A stretch of 64,000 bases of DNA from G965229605 sp965229605 (GTDB taxonomy: Bacteria > Pseudomonadota > Alphaproteobacteria > CBDDJK01), in the NCBI GenBank assembly GCA_965229605.1, contig OZ245892.1, forward strand, positions 2,170,001-2,234,000, in the 5' to 3' direction. The notes under the pieces were generated by a model. That model was not told the DNA's origin. It made no database searches and saw only the letters and a list, made by a program, of their open reading frames with translations. Every line of letters starts with the position of its first letter. Positions within the stretch are counted from its first letter, which is position 1. A program made the translations under genes and the position numbers. Of the stretch, positions 1 through 8,477 are shown piece after piece.

Positions 1-141
1 CAGAGCCTTTAAGATGCGGTCCCAGTCTTTGCCGACACTGGAGGGGTCTTGTTGCCAACGCTCCATCATTTCAGCCAGATAGGCTTCGTTGGCCCCGTAA
101 AGCCAGGCTGTTTCGCCAATATAATTGCCGTCCACGTTCAT
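1..141 (-). CDS. sucA: 2-oxoglutarate dehydrogenase E1 component, N-terminal fragment
   Basis: The first 47 codons of a gene that runs off the left edge. The translation starts MNVDGNYIGETAWLYGANEA and contains LYGANEAYLAEM, then QQDPSSVGKDWDRILKAL. This matches the conserved short N-terminal domain of SucA, where a (L/Y)xGANxxYxxELYxxYxxDPxSVDxxW pattern precedes the thiamine-diphosphate domains. The full enzyme is the E1 subunit of the TCA-cycle 2-oxoglutarate dehydrogenase complex. The ATG at 139-141 is preceded by AGGGG at a good ribosome-binding distance. The 134 bases between it and the ynjB-like stop hold an imperfect hairpin (about 240-264) but no T-run, so I see no clear terminator there. 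Identification rests on the N-terminal motif only. Confidence 0.8.
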   Translation of the reverse strand, partial: MNVDGNYIGETAWLYGANEAYLAEMMERWQQDPSSVGKDWDRILKAL

Positions 142-275
142 TGATCCCCTGCCTTAAAGTCCCAATCTTATATTTGACTCTTATATTCTACCGATTATCA
201 CACCTGCCCCCTATTGGTATAGTATAGATTTTAGGACCTTGCAAAGGCCTTGGCAAAGGCCTTGCTCATCAGAGA

Positions 276-1508
276 TCACCCACCATAGATTTCAAGCCAT
301 TTTTGCTCCAGCAGGCTCATCCAGTCGGGATGCGGTTCTGAAAGGGCCGGGCCAAGGTCGGCCTGCGACAAAAGAGCCGGATGGGTTGGCAAGGCCTCAA
401 ACAGGCTTTTGTCGGCATTGCCTAGTTTGTTCATGGAAAGGACGGCGCGGTCTCCCCAAACGCGGGGGTCCTGCTTATGCGCCTGAGCCTTGGCGGATAG
501 AAGAAAACTGGCGGTGACCAGAGCCGCTGCTTTATGCGGGCTATTATAGGGGATGGCCAGAAAATGGCTATTTCCAATGGTGCCGCCTTCAAAGACATAG
601 GTGCGGGTGGATTCGGGTAATTGGCCATTTTCAATCGCGGTTGCGGCTTCGCCGATGTCGAAACTGAAAGAAAGGTCAACTTCCAGCGCATTCAGCATTT
701 CGCGCAGGGTTGATTTATTCTGCGGATAGGCCTGGCCTTTGCGCCAGAGATAAGGCGTAAGCTGCTCCAGATAGTCCCAGAGTGGCGCACTGATTCGTTC
801 AAAGGTTTCCGGGTCAGGGGAGGCTTTCAAGGCTTCTGGTTCGGGTGTGAGCATGATCAGAAGCTGCTTTAAAAAGGTTGAGCCGGTAAAGTCGGGCGGG
901 GCCGGATAGGTCAGGCGGCCGGGATTTTCTTTTGCATGCGCCAAAAGAGCCGCAAGGTCGCGTGGTGGATTGGCAAGTCTTTCCTGGTCATACAGGACAA
1001 CCAGCCGGGCCTGGCCCCAGGGCATTTCATAGCCATCGGTTGGCACGGTGAAATCAGTGACAAGATTGGCGTTTTTGGCGGGATCAGCAAGCTGCCAGTT
1101 GGGCAGTTTTTCGGTAAAGGGGCCAAATAGCAAGCCCGCTTCCTTCATGCTTTTAAAATTTTCGCCGTTAATCCAGATCATGTCAATGGCCCCGTCCGTA
1201 TCGCGCCCAACGGTTTTTTCAGCCAGAACCTGCCGCACGGCAAGGGCGGTATCGCTGAGCTTGACATGCTGCAGGGTGATCCCCTGTTCAGCCAGATGTT
1301 CCCCGGCCCAGGCAATATAATTGTTGGAGGCTTCACCCCCGCCCCAGGCATTAAAATAAACGGTCTGGCCCTGCGCTTGTTTGGTGATTTCTTCCCAGGA
1401 TAAGGAAAGCGGATCAGAGGTCTGGGCCTGTGCGGGTGAAAACATCAGGCACAACCCGGCAAGAGTCAAACCGGATGCAAGCCGCAGTTTGTTCAAGAAT
1501 TTTGTCAT
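276..1508 (-). CDS. YnjB-like ABC transporter periplasmic solute-binding protein
   Basis: A 410-residue protein with a Sec signal peptide (MTKFLNKLRLASGLTLAGL, cleavage after AQA near residue 28). The mature part begins with TVYFNAWGGGEASNNYIAWA and contains LVVLYDQERL, as in the uncharacterised YnjB family (periplasmic component of the YnjBCD ABC system, COG4134). The substrate is unknown. The frame stays open upstream to 1664, but the ATG at 1506-1508 is preferred because it gives a clean signal peptide and lies 16 nt after galM, with AAGGGATATGGAT as a weak ribosome site. It is the last gene of an apparent parE-galM-ynjB run. No YnjC permease or YnjD ATPase follows, which is odd: the next gene is sucA. 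Confidence 0.75.
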   Translation of the reverse strand: MTKFLNKLRLASGLTLAGLCLMFSPAQAQTSDPLSLSWEEITKQAQGQTVYFNAWGGGEASNNYIAWAGEHLAEQGITLQHVKLSDTALAVRQVLAEKTVGRDTDGAIDMIWINGENFKSMKEAGLLFGPFTEKLPNWQLADPAKNANLVTDFTVPTDGYEMPWGQARLVVLYDQERLANPPRDLAALLAHAKENPGRLTYPAPPDFTGSTFLKQLLIMLTPEPEALKASPDPETFERISAPLWDYLEQLTPYLWRKGQAYPQNKSTLREMLNALEVDLSFSFDIGEAATAIENGQLPESTRTYVFEGGTIGNSHFLAIPYNSPHKAAALVTASFLLSAKAQAHKQDPRVWGDRAVLSMNKLGNADKSLFEALPTHPALLSQADLGPALSEPHPDWMSLLEQKWLEIYGG

Positions 1509-1524
1509 TATCCATATCCCTTTT

Positions 1525-2541
1525 TTAGATGTCTTTTGAAAAAATAAACTGGTTTTGTTGGTGCCATATGTCACCGGCTGCCAGTTCAATGTCTGGAAAA
1601 TGCGGGTGATGGACCGCATCCGGCCAGAATTGTGGTTCAAGGCAAAAACCCGCATAGGGGCCATAAGCCGTTCCTGTCAAGCCCGGCACCTGACTGTTTA
1701 TATTATGTCCCCCGTAAAATTGCAGGCCGGGTTCGGTGGTTGCAATATGCAAGGAGATATTCGAATGCGGGCTTTTAACTGTTACAACCGGGCGTATTTT
1801 TTCGCGCCCGGACGATAGACAGTAATTATGATCGATAAAATGGCCCCAGCTTGTGACCGAGCGTAAAGCGCGCGGGGATGAGAAATTATAAAAATCAAAC
1901 GGCTTTGAAACCGGCGATATAGCACCGTTCGGAATAAGATCATCATCAACCGGCAGATAGGAATCGGCCTTTATCGTGAAGAGATGATCACGAATATCCT
2001 GGCGATCATCCAGCACAAAATAGCTGTGATGGGCCAGATTACATACAGTAGGCTGATCGCTTTGTGCGGTGATATCAAGCGCAAGTGTTCCCTTATCTTG
2101 CAGGCGGTAGGTTGCCCGCACAACCAGCGTGCCGGGCAGGCCGTTTTTATCCTGATCTTTCAGCAGGAAACGGACAAAATCCGGGCCTTGCGCATCAATC
2201 GCCCATTCGCGGCGACTATAGCCACCTGTCCCGCCATGCAAACAGTGCCGATCCTTGAAATTTTTATCCAGCTGATAGGTTTTTTCTTTAAGTGGCAGAT
2301 GCGCATCGCGGACCCGGTTGGCGATCCGGCCGCAGATTGCGCCATAATGCTGGGTGTAGCGGGGATAATCTTCCGGGTTTTTTAACCCAAGGACAAGCGG
2401 GTGATCAACGCCATCCAGACGCAGGTCATGAAGCGTTGCCCCATAGGCAAGAAAGCGGGCGCGAAGCCCGCCACCTGTTATCTCGATGGGCTGAAAAGCT
2501 GCCGCGCTCAATGTTTCTTGCGCCATCAATCGCAATTTCAA
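1525..2541 (-). CDS. galM: aldose 1-epimerase (mutarotase)
   Basis: A 338-residue GalM-family protein interconverting alpha and beta anomers of aldohexoses. Conserved stretches are YGATLHDLRL (33-42), GRIANRV (71-77), CLHGGTGG (100-107), NLAHHSYF (168-175, with the second His as the expected catalytic acid), VDDDLIPNG, PGLQFYGG and CLEPQFWPDA, whose Glu near residue 302 is the expected catalytic base. The longest frame starts with TTG at 2541, overlapping the parE TGA as TTGA. An in-frame ATG at 2524-2526 is an alternative start. Neither has a strong ribosome-binding site, so translation is probably coupled to parE. The family is well recognised; only the start is uncertain. Confidence 0.9.
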   Translation of the reverse strand: MKLRLMAQETLSAAAFQPIEITGGGLRARFLAYGATLHDLRLDGVDHPLVLGLKNPEDYPRYTQHYGAICGRIANRVRDAHLPLKEKTYQLDKNFKDRHCLHGGTGGYSRREWAIDAQGPDFVRFLLKDQDKNGLPGTLVVRATYRLQDKGTLALDITAQSDQPTVCNLAHHSYFVLDDRQDIRDHLFTIKADSYLPVDDDLIPNGAISPVSKPFDFYNFSSPRALRSVTSWGHFIDHNYCLSSGREKIRPVVTVKSPHSNISLHIATTEPGLQFYGGHNINSQVPGLTGTAYGPYAGFCLEPQFWPDAVHHPHFPDIELAAGDIWHQQNQFIFSKDI

Positions 2542-4535
2542 ATGTCGATATGATTAACCAGTTCGGCATGCGATTGAATATAATGCAGCCGCATTTCAGG
2601 TTTACGCCCCATCAATGTATCAACCAGATGGCTGGTTTGTGCCATGCTTTCGCTTGAATCGGGCAGGTGAACGCGGATCAGCTGGCGTTTTTCAGGGTCC
2701 ATCGTGGTATCGCGCAGCTGGCGCGGCAGCATTTCGCCAAGCCCTTTGAAGCGGCTGATATCAACCGAATGTTTATGTGATCCTGCTTTAAAAACAGTTT
2801 CCAGAAGTTTGTCGCGATGCTGATCGTCTCCGGCATAGACGGTTTTATCGCCACGGCTTAGCCGGTATAAAGGCGGTTTCGCCAGATAAAGTCGCCCGGC
2901 CCGCACCAGATCAGGCATTTTTTGAAAGAAAAATGTCATCAGCAAGGCGGCAATATGGGCCCCGTCAACATCGGCATCGGTCATGATAATCACGCGCTCA
3001 TAGCGCATGTCTTCAAGGCGGAAAGCCGGGCCGGTCTCCACCCCCAGAGCCTGGAGCAGGTCTTTTATTTCCTGATTTTGGGCCAGTTTTTCTGCCGAGG
3101 CCGAGGCCACATTCAAAATCTTCCCTTTAAGCGGCAAAATCGCCTGAGTTTGGCGGTTGCGGGCCTGTTTGGCACTGCCCCCGGCTGAATCGCCTTCAAC
3201 AAGAAATAATTCCGATCCCTGCGCCCCCCCGGTGCAATCAGCAAGTTTGCCCGGAAGCGGCAAACGGCGAGTCGGGCTGGCCCGGGCGATATCCTTCTGG
3301 CGGCGTTTGGCCAGCCGGATTTCCATGCGCTCCAGACAATGGGTCAACAGGGCCTGTGCGCGGGCCGGGTCGGCTGCAAGCCAGTGATCAAACCGGTCCT
3401 TTATTGCCAGTTCGACCAGCCGCCCGGCCGCAGGCGTGTTCAGTCTTTCTTTGGTTTGGCCTTGAAACTGCGGGTCGCGAATAAAAACCGACAGCAGGAT
3501 CATGGCATCAAGCGTGATATCTTCTGACAAAAGGTCTTTGGCCTGGCGATTGCCGATCAATGTCCCATAAGCCCGCATGCCACGGGCAAGCACCGATTTC
3601 AGCGCGGTTTCATGGCTTCCACCTTGCGGGGTTGGCACCGTGTTGCAATAGCTTTGAAAGAATCCGTCTGTGCTGGCTGGCCAGGCAATGGCCCATTCCA
3701 CACGCTCATCGCCTGATTCATAGGACCCTGCAAAATTGCCTTCCACCGCCAGCGCAATTTTATCAGTATGGGTATCCAGAAAATCACGCAAGCCGCCCGG
3801 GAAATGAAAGACGGCTTCGGGCGGGATATCCTTTGCCACATGATCGGGCGCATCGGTGCGCCATCTTATCTCAACGCCTTGAAAAAGGTATGCTTTGGAG
3901 CGCGCCATGCGAAAAAGCCGGGCCGGATCAAAACTGGCACCTGTTCCAAATATTTCCGGGTCCGGTTGAAAGCGGATCATCGTGCCACGGCGATTGATAT
4001 GGTCTTTTATCGGCTCCAGCGGGCCATCAGGCTTTCCTTGCTGATAGGTCTGGCGATAAAGCACGCGATTGCGGGCGACTTCAATCTCAAGCTGGCTTGC
4101 CAGCGCATTGACAACCGACAGGCCAACCCCGTGCAGCCCGCCTGCCGTCGCATAGGTCTTTCCTGAAAATTTACCCCCCGAATGAAGCTGGGTCAAAATG
4201 ACTTCCAGTGCTGACAGTTGCGGGAATTTGGGGTGTGGATCAACCGGAATCCCGCGCCCGTTATCACGCACCTGCACCCAGCCTTCGGCAGATAATTCAA
4301 CCTCGATCCGGCTGGCATGACCCGCCACAGCTTCATCCATCGAATTGTCAATCAGTTCGGCAACCAGATGATGAAGCGCGGTGCTGTCTGTCCCGCCAAT
4401 ATACATGCCCGGACGACGGCGCACAGGCTCCAGCCCTTCCAGCACTTCGATATCTTTGGCCGAATAGGCGCCATCAGAATTAGTCATGCCAGAACTCACC
4501 GGCTTCATACCATCGCTTAAAAGATCATTTTTCAT
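2538..4535 (-). CDS. parE: DNA topoisomerase IV subunit B
   Basis: A 665-residue GHKL-type ATPase subunit of topoisomerase IV, which decatenates daughter chromosomes with ParC. The Bergerat-fold ATP site is visible as ELIDNSMDEAV (60-70), DNGRGIPVD (91-99) and AGGLHGVGLSVVNALAS (131-147). The TOPRIM domain has FLVEGDSAGG (444-453) and MTDADVDGAH (519-527). The C terminus has the usual ISRFKGLGEM and YIQSHAELV signatures, and there is no 170-residue insert like that of E. coli GyrB. The ATG at 4535 is preceded by GAGAG about 10 nt upstream; Met10 and Met17 are alternative starts, since conservation only begins near residue 25. GyrB is the alternative paralogue, but length and signatures favour ParE. 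ParC is not in this window. Confidence 0.92.
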   Translation of the reverse strand: MKNDLLSDGMKPVSSGMTNSDGAYSAKDIEVLEGLEPVRRRPGMYIGGTDSTALHHLVAELIDNSMDEAVAGHASRIEVELSAEGWVQVRDNGRGIPVDPHPKFPQLSALEVILTQLHSGGKFSGKTYATAGGLHGVGLSVVNALASQLEIEVARNRVLYRQTYQQGKPDGPLEPIKDHINRRGTMIRFQPDPEIFGTGASFDPARLFRMARSKAYLFQGVEIRWRTDAPDHVAKDIPPEAVFHFPGGLRDFLDTHTDKIALAVEGNFAGSYESGDERVEWAIAWPASTDGFFQSYCNTVPTPQGGSHETALKSVLARGMRAYGTLIGNRQAKDLLSEDITLDAMILLSVFIRDPQFQGQTKERLNTPAAGRLVELAIKDRFDHWLAADPARAQALLTHCLERMEIRLAKRRQKDIARASPTRRLPLPGKLADCTGGAQGSELFLVEGDSAGGSAKQARNRQTQAILPLKGKILNVASASAEKLAQNQEIKDLLQALGVETGPAFRLEDMRYERVIIMTDADVDGAHIAALLMTFFFQKMPDLVRAGRLYLAKPPLYRLSRGDKTVYAGDDQHRDKLLETVFKAGSHKHSVDISRFKGLGEMLPRQLRDTTMDPEKRQLIRVHLPDSSESMAQTSHLVDTLMGRKPEMRLHYIQSHAELVNHIDI

Positions 4536-4580
4536 TGTCGGACACTCTCTCTTGCAGCCTAAATCTTGTTTTCTTTTAAT

Positions 4581-6263
4581 CTAGCGCACTTTAGATGGCG
4601 GGCCGAAAAGGAACCCCTGGCCCAAACGCACATCATGTTCCTGAACTTCGCGTAATCCGGCCTCGGTCTCAATGCGCTCGGCTACAAGTGTGCAGCCTTT
4701 TTCATGCCATTTTTGCAGGGTTTTCTTTCCATCGTCCTGGTCAAGGGCGACAAGCAGCATCGGGGCGCGCATTTTTACAAAATGAAAACCCATCTGATCA
4801 ACCAGATCGGTGGCTTGCGAAAAATTGACAATCTGATCAAGCGACAAACGGAAGCCGACTCCGCGTAACTGGCGCAAGGCACTCAGCAGGTCCGGCCCGC
4901 CCGCAACCAGGGCCGGTTCGCCTATTTCCAGAATAAGACGCGGCGTCAGTTCTGGATTGGCCTCCATCTGTTCAAGAAACTGGCGGAAAAAAGTCGGGTC
5001 CGAAAACGTCGGACTCGCCAGATTAAAAAAGAATCCTTCAACCTTGCTTGATGTCTGGCGTTTAAGCTGACGCAGCCCGTGAAAGAGCAAAAGCTGGTCT
5101 ATGGTCGGCATCAGGCCCGCTTGCTCGGCAACCCCAAGAAAACGCTCCGGCCCGATCTCCTGACCATGCGCATCAATCAAACGGGTGTAACACTCCTGAT
5201 AGCGCGGCTTGCGGCTATTAAGATCAACCACCGGCTGCAGATAAATCGCAACCCGCTCTTCCCGCAAGGCCTCCCGCACATTATCAAGCAGCTGCTCAGG
5301 CGATAACTCACGGGCCAGGCGCGGGGGGGTAGGAATCTTGCGCGTCATCCCTTCAGGTCGCCGCGCCGGGCGCGGCATCTCCTCGCGGGCCGATAATTGC
5401 GAAACCAGATTCTTTAACGTCCGGATTTCACCCTCGTTATCGGCCTCCTCCTCCTCATCGGCCATGTCATCTGGCTCAAGATCATCGGAGTCCGTCTGGT
5501 CTCGAGTGACATAGGCATGAAGCGGATTATCTTCCTCAGGCTCCGGGTCCTCCGGAAGATCATACCGGTCATCTCCCCTTTCAAAATCCTCTTCCTCAAA
5601 CGCATCCTCAGCAAAATTACCATCGTCAATATCGTCATCATAAATATCACCATCCTCAATAGCCCTGTCCTCAGAACGGGGCGGCGGCGGTTGTCGTGTC
5701 AAAGGCGGCGCACGTCTGGGCTCGTCATCATCCAGCAATTCATCCAGCGCAGCAGGTTTCTTCCTGGTACCCGGCCTGCGCTTGCCCCCTGCATGCGCGC
5801 GCATCTGACGCAGCCGGGTTTCTTCCTCCAGCTCATAATCAGGCTCGGCAAAATTCAGCGTCGCATCCTCCTCAAAACCAGGGTCATCACGCCGCTGTTG
5901 ACGCGGTGTTTCAGCGCGTGGCGTTTCAGGGCGCAGAGAGTCAGGACGCGGAGGCTCTGGCCGATGTTGAGGCCCAGCCGACCGGGCAGGGGCTTCATAC
6001 TCCGCCGCAGGATCATCGCTGGTCTTTTGTAAATCCTGCACAGCCTGACTCAGAATAAGCATCTGGCGGACATATTGCTTCTCTCTCCGAACCAGCATGA
6101 TCCCCAGATGCAGGACTCCACCGCCAGTAAAGACAACCCCGCCTATCAGCATCGGCATCCAGCCAATTCCGGCACTGATCGAGCCAATAGAGGCCAGCCC
6201 GCACACTGCCGCCAGCGTGCCGTAGCAAACCACCAACCAAATATGTGCGCTGGCTTTAATCAT
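4581..6263 (-). CDS. membrane-anchored degenerate EAL-domain protein (possibly TipF-like)
   Basis: 560 residues. Two predicted membrane helices (about 7-30 and 35-58) are followed by a Pro/Arg-rich then strongly acidic disordered linker (about 80-290, with runs such as DDDIDDGNFAEDAFEEEDFE) and a C-terminal EAL fold (about 315-560). Key catalytic positions have changed: the EAL signature reads ECYTR, the DDFGTG segment reads LDQIVNFS, and EGVE reads ERIE. LEIGE and QGFLFGPP are kept. Cyclic-di-GMP hydrolysis is therefore unlikely, while binding is possible. The layout (two TM helices, linker, inactive EAL) recalls TipF, the c-di-GMP receptor for flagellum assembly in Caulobacter; that specific assignment is inference. 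It lies 34 nt after pyrD on the same strand. Confidence 0.72.
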   Translation of the reverse strand: MIKASAHIWLVVCYGTLAAVCGLASIGSISAGIGWMPMLIGGVVFTGGGVLHLGIMLVRREKQYVRQMLILSQAVQDLQKTSDDPAAEYEAPARSAGPQHRPEPPRPDSLRPETPRAETPRQQRRDDPGFEEDATLNFAEPDYELEEETRLRQMRAHAGGKRRPGTRKKPAALDELLDDDEPRRAPPLTRQPPPPRSEDRAIEDGDIYDDDIDDGNFAEDAFEEEDFERGDDRYDLPEDPEPEEDNPLHAYVTRDQTDSDDLEPDDMADEEEEADNEGEIRTLKNLVSQLSAREEMPRPARRPEGMTRKIPTPPRLARELSPEQLLDNVREALREERVAIYLQPVVDLNSRKPRYQECYTRLIDAHGQEIGPERFLGVAEQAGLMPTIDQLLLFHGLRQLKRQTSSKVEGFFFNLASPTFSDPTFFRQFLEQMEANPELTPRLILEIGEPALVAGGPDLLSALRQLRGVGFRLSLDQIVNFSQATDLVDQMGFHFVKMRAPMLLVALDQDDGKKTLQKWHEKGCTLVAERIETEAGLREVQEHDVRLGQGFLFGPPSKVR

Positions 6264-6297
6264 ATAAACCGCTTAAAAATAATGTGAGGATTTGCGA

Positions 6298-7386
6298 TCA
6301 GCAATCAGTGCCGACAACATCCGCTATATCAGAAAACCCATCCTGCCGTGCGAGCACGGCAAGGCCTGATATTATTTCATCTATGATTCGCGGGCCTTTG
6401 TAAATAAAGGCACTATATATTTGTAGCAAATGTGCGCCGTTTCGCATGCGCTGGTAGGCATCTTGAGGGCTTGAGATTCCTCCGCAGCCGATGAGGGGGA
6501 CTTTTCCGTGGCTGGCCTGATAGAAAAGCCGCAGTTTTTGGGTGGCAAGATCGCGCAGGGGCGGGCCACTCAAGCCGCCGGTTTCTTTAGCGATTGGGAG
6601 GGTTGCGCAGGAATCCGGGCGAGACAGGGTGGTATTGGTTAGAATGACTCCGTCGACGAGGCCTTTTTGCCGGGCGAGTTCTTTGGCCAGTTGGGTGAGG
6701 GTTGAATCTGGCAGGTCGGGGGAGAGTTTGACCAGCAAGGCCGGGACATTAGAGCCAGAAGGGAGTGCATCGCGCACGGCGGTCAAGATTGGCAGCAACG
6801 TTTCAAGGGCTTGCAGATCGCGCAGCCCTTGCGTGTTTGGCGAGGAAACATTGACCGTCATATAATCGGCCATTTCACCAAGACGGCTGGCAAGCACCTG
6901 ATAATCTGCGGCGGCATCCAGGGTGTCCTTGTTTTTGCCAAGATTGATTCCGACTGGTTGCGTGAAGGATTTGCGGCGATGGGTTAAAAGCTTCTGATAC
7001 ATGGCCTCAACCCCGGCATTGTTAAAGCCAAGCCGGTTGATCAGGGCCTGTTGTTCGGGCAGCCGAAAAAGCCTTGGTGCGGGATTTCCGGGTTGCGGTT
7101 GCGGGGTGACGGCCCCGACCTCGACAAAGGAAAAACCAAGCGCAAGGCAGGCGGCAGGAACCTCGGCATTTTTGTCAAAACCGGCAGCCAGCCCAAGCGG
7201 ATGGGCAAAGGAACGATTCCAGAGTGTCTGGTTTAAAATTGGGTCGGCTTGTGTTGGCTTTGAGCCTGTTCTGAATCCGGGCGTGCCGATTTTTTGCCAG
7301 ATTTTCAACAGCCCGATAGCGGCATGATGCGCCGTTTCCGGGGGCAATATGCTTAATAACGTATGGAGGCCGATATCAGGTCGCAT
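6298..7386 (-). CDS. pyrD: dihydroorotate dehydrogenase (quinone), class 2
   Basis: A 362-residue FMN enzyme oxidising dihydroorotate to orotate in pyrimidine synthesis and passing electrons to quinone at the inner membrane. Visible signatures are LGLAAGFDKNAE, VEVGAVTPQPQPGNPAPR, INRLGFNN, GINLGKNKDT, VNVSSPNTQGLR (class 2 uses a Ser as the catalytic base, here in VSSPNT), LVKLSPDL, NTTLSRP, GGLSGPPLRDLAT and LIGCGGISSPQDA. The N-terminal extension contains the expected short amphipathic helical part (LLSILPPETAHHAAIGLLK) that docks to the membrane. Length and motifs are ordinary for the family. The ATG at 7384-7386 has a strong GGAGG ribosome-binding site 8-9 nt upstream. It lies 58 nt after the lytic transglycosylase gene. 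Confidence 0.95.
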   Translation of the reverse strand: MRPDIGLHTLLSILPPETAHHAAIGLLKIWQKIGTPGFRTGSKPTQADPILNQTLWNRSFAHPLGLAAGFDKNAEVPAACLALGFSFVEVGAVTPQPQPGNPAPRLFRLPEQQALINRLGFNNAGVEAMYQKLLTHRRKSFTQPVGINLGKNKDTLDAAADYQVLASRLGEMADYMTVNVSSPNTQGLRDLQALETLLPILTAVRDALPSGSNVPALLVKLSPDLPDSTLTQLAKELARQKGLVDGVILTNTTLSRPDSCATLPIAKETGGLSGPPLRDLATQKLRLFYQASHGKVPLIGCGGISSPQDAYQRMRNGAHLLQIYSAFIYKGPRIIDEIISGLAVLARQDGFSDIADVVGTDC

Positions 7387-7444
7387 TACCCTTACCTCCG
7401 TTAATAGTCAGTAGTCTGACAAACCCTCACAATTTAGCGCGGGT

Positions 7445-8346
7445 TTAGCGTTTGGGAGTCATCACGCGCCGTCTTGCATTGATCTCGTCCAGTTGCTGGC
7501 GGCGATAATTTCCAAGCCGCATGGCGGAGTAGGATTCTGCGTCGTCATGCGTGATTTTTTTGAGTTTATCTGTATCGGCTGCTTCCTGTTCAGCCCTGTC
7601 AGGCGTTTTCTTGGCGATTTTTCTTGTAAAAGCGGCCCGGGAAAAAGGAGCTTGGGCGTTGCGCAGCAAAGCCGCTTGTGCGGCGGATTTTGATAGTCTG
7701 GCTGAAAATAGGTAGCCTGTTCAACCAGCGTCTTTGTGCCAACCGTTTCATCAAGGCCGGATTGTGTCTGCAAACGTTGCCAGTGGGTCAGCACCCGGTT
7801 CTGGTAAGCGGCGGCGCGTTCGGGCTTGGCTGAATGATAATAGGCCACGGCTTTTCCCCAGCTGCCATGGCGCATATAAAGCTCGCTCAGGAATGCGGCG
7901 GCATAGGCGGTATTTTCAATCGGGTCCATGGCCTGATCGACTGAATTAAAGGCCCGGCCATGATATTCCAGATTGATCTGCATACAGCCGACATCAATAT
8001 TGGTGATGCCGCGTGCCTGCGATTTTTCAGCCAGATGGACTCCGGCTTCGCGGGTGGGCAGGAAGGTCCCGTTGCCCGATACATTGACGGTCCAGGGCCA
8101 GGCAGCGAAGGTGCCATTATCGGTGCGCCCGGATTCGGTCAGGGAAATAGCAACCAGCAATTTTTCAGGAAGCCCGGCGGCTTGTTCGGCCAGTCTGGCA
8201 GCATCAAGGCACAGGTTTCCTGTATTTTGCCCAGAAGCTATATTTTGACCTGAAGCTATCGAAGCGTGAGACAGCAGAATCCCTGCACCGAGGCTAAAGG
8301 TGCAGAGATATTTTTGCCAACTGGCTGAGCGCAAAAATCGTTTCAT
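7445..8346 (-). CDS. lytic transglycosylase (SLT fold) with an apparent one-base frameshift
   Basis: A signal-peptide-bearing peptidoglycan lytic transglycosylase. The catalytic Glu is in AISLTESGR (E71), followed by GCMQINLEYHG and AVAYYHSA, as in SLT/MltE-like domains. As sequenced, the frame continues to 7462 and gives a 294-residue product, but the composition changes abruptly after Tyr213 to a Pro/Arg-rich, unfamily-like tail. A plausible alternative tail (SKSAAQAALLRNAQAPFSRA through to MRLGNYRRQQLDEINARR) lies in another frame and ends at 7445. One extra T in the four-T run (A-run at 7705-7708 on the plus strand) would join the two as ATYFSARLSKSAAQAALL. So the gene is either recently frameshifted or carries a sequencing error in a homopolymer. 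A short duplication, IASGQNIASGQN, lies near the signal peptidase region. Confidence 0.78.
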
Positions 8347-8477
8347 ACAAAAATAAAAGCAAAAAATATGCCATTATTTTTGTGTTTTAATCCTGCAACA
8401 AGGAATCAGGTGCTTCCTGTTTAAGATGCCCCCGGCTTGAATAGATCAGCGCAAAAAACCGATTATACGGGATCGCT

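Noticed and set aside
240..264. Hairpin between the ynjB-like gene and sucA as a terminator
   Set aside because: The stem is imperfect and no T-run follows on the minus strand.
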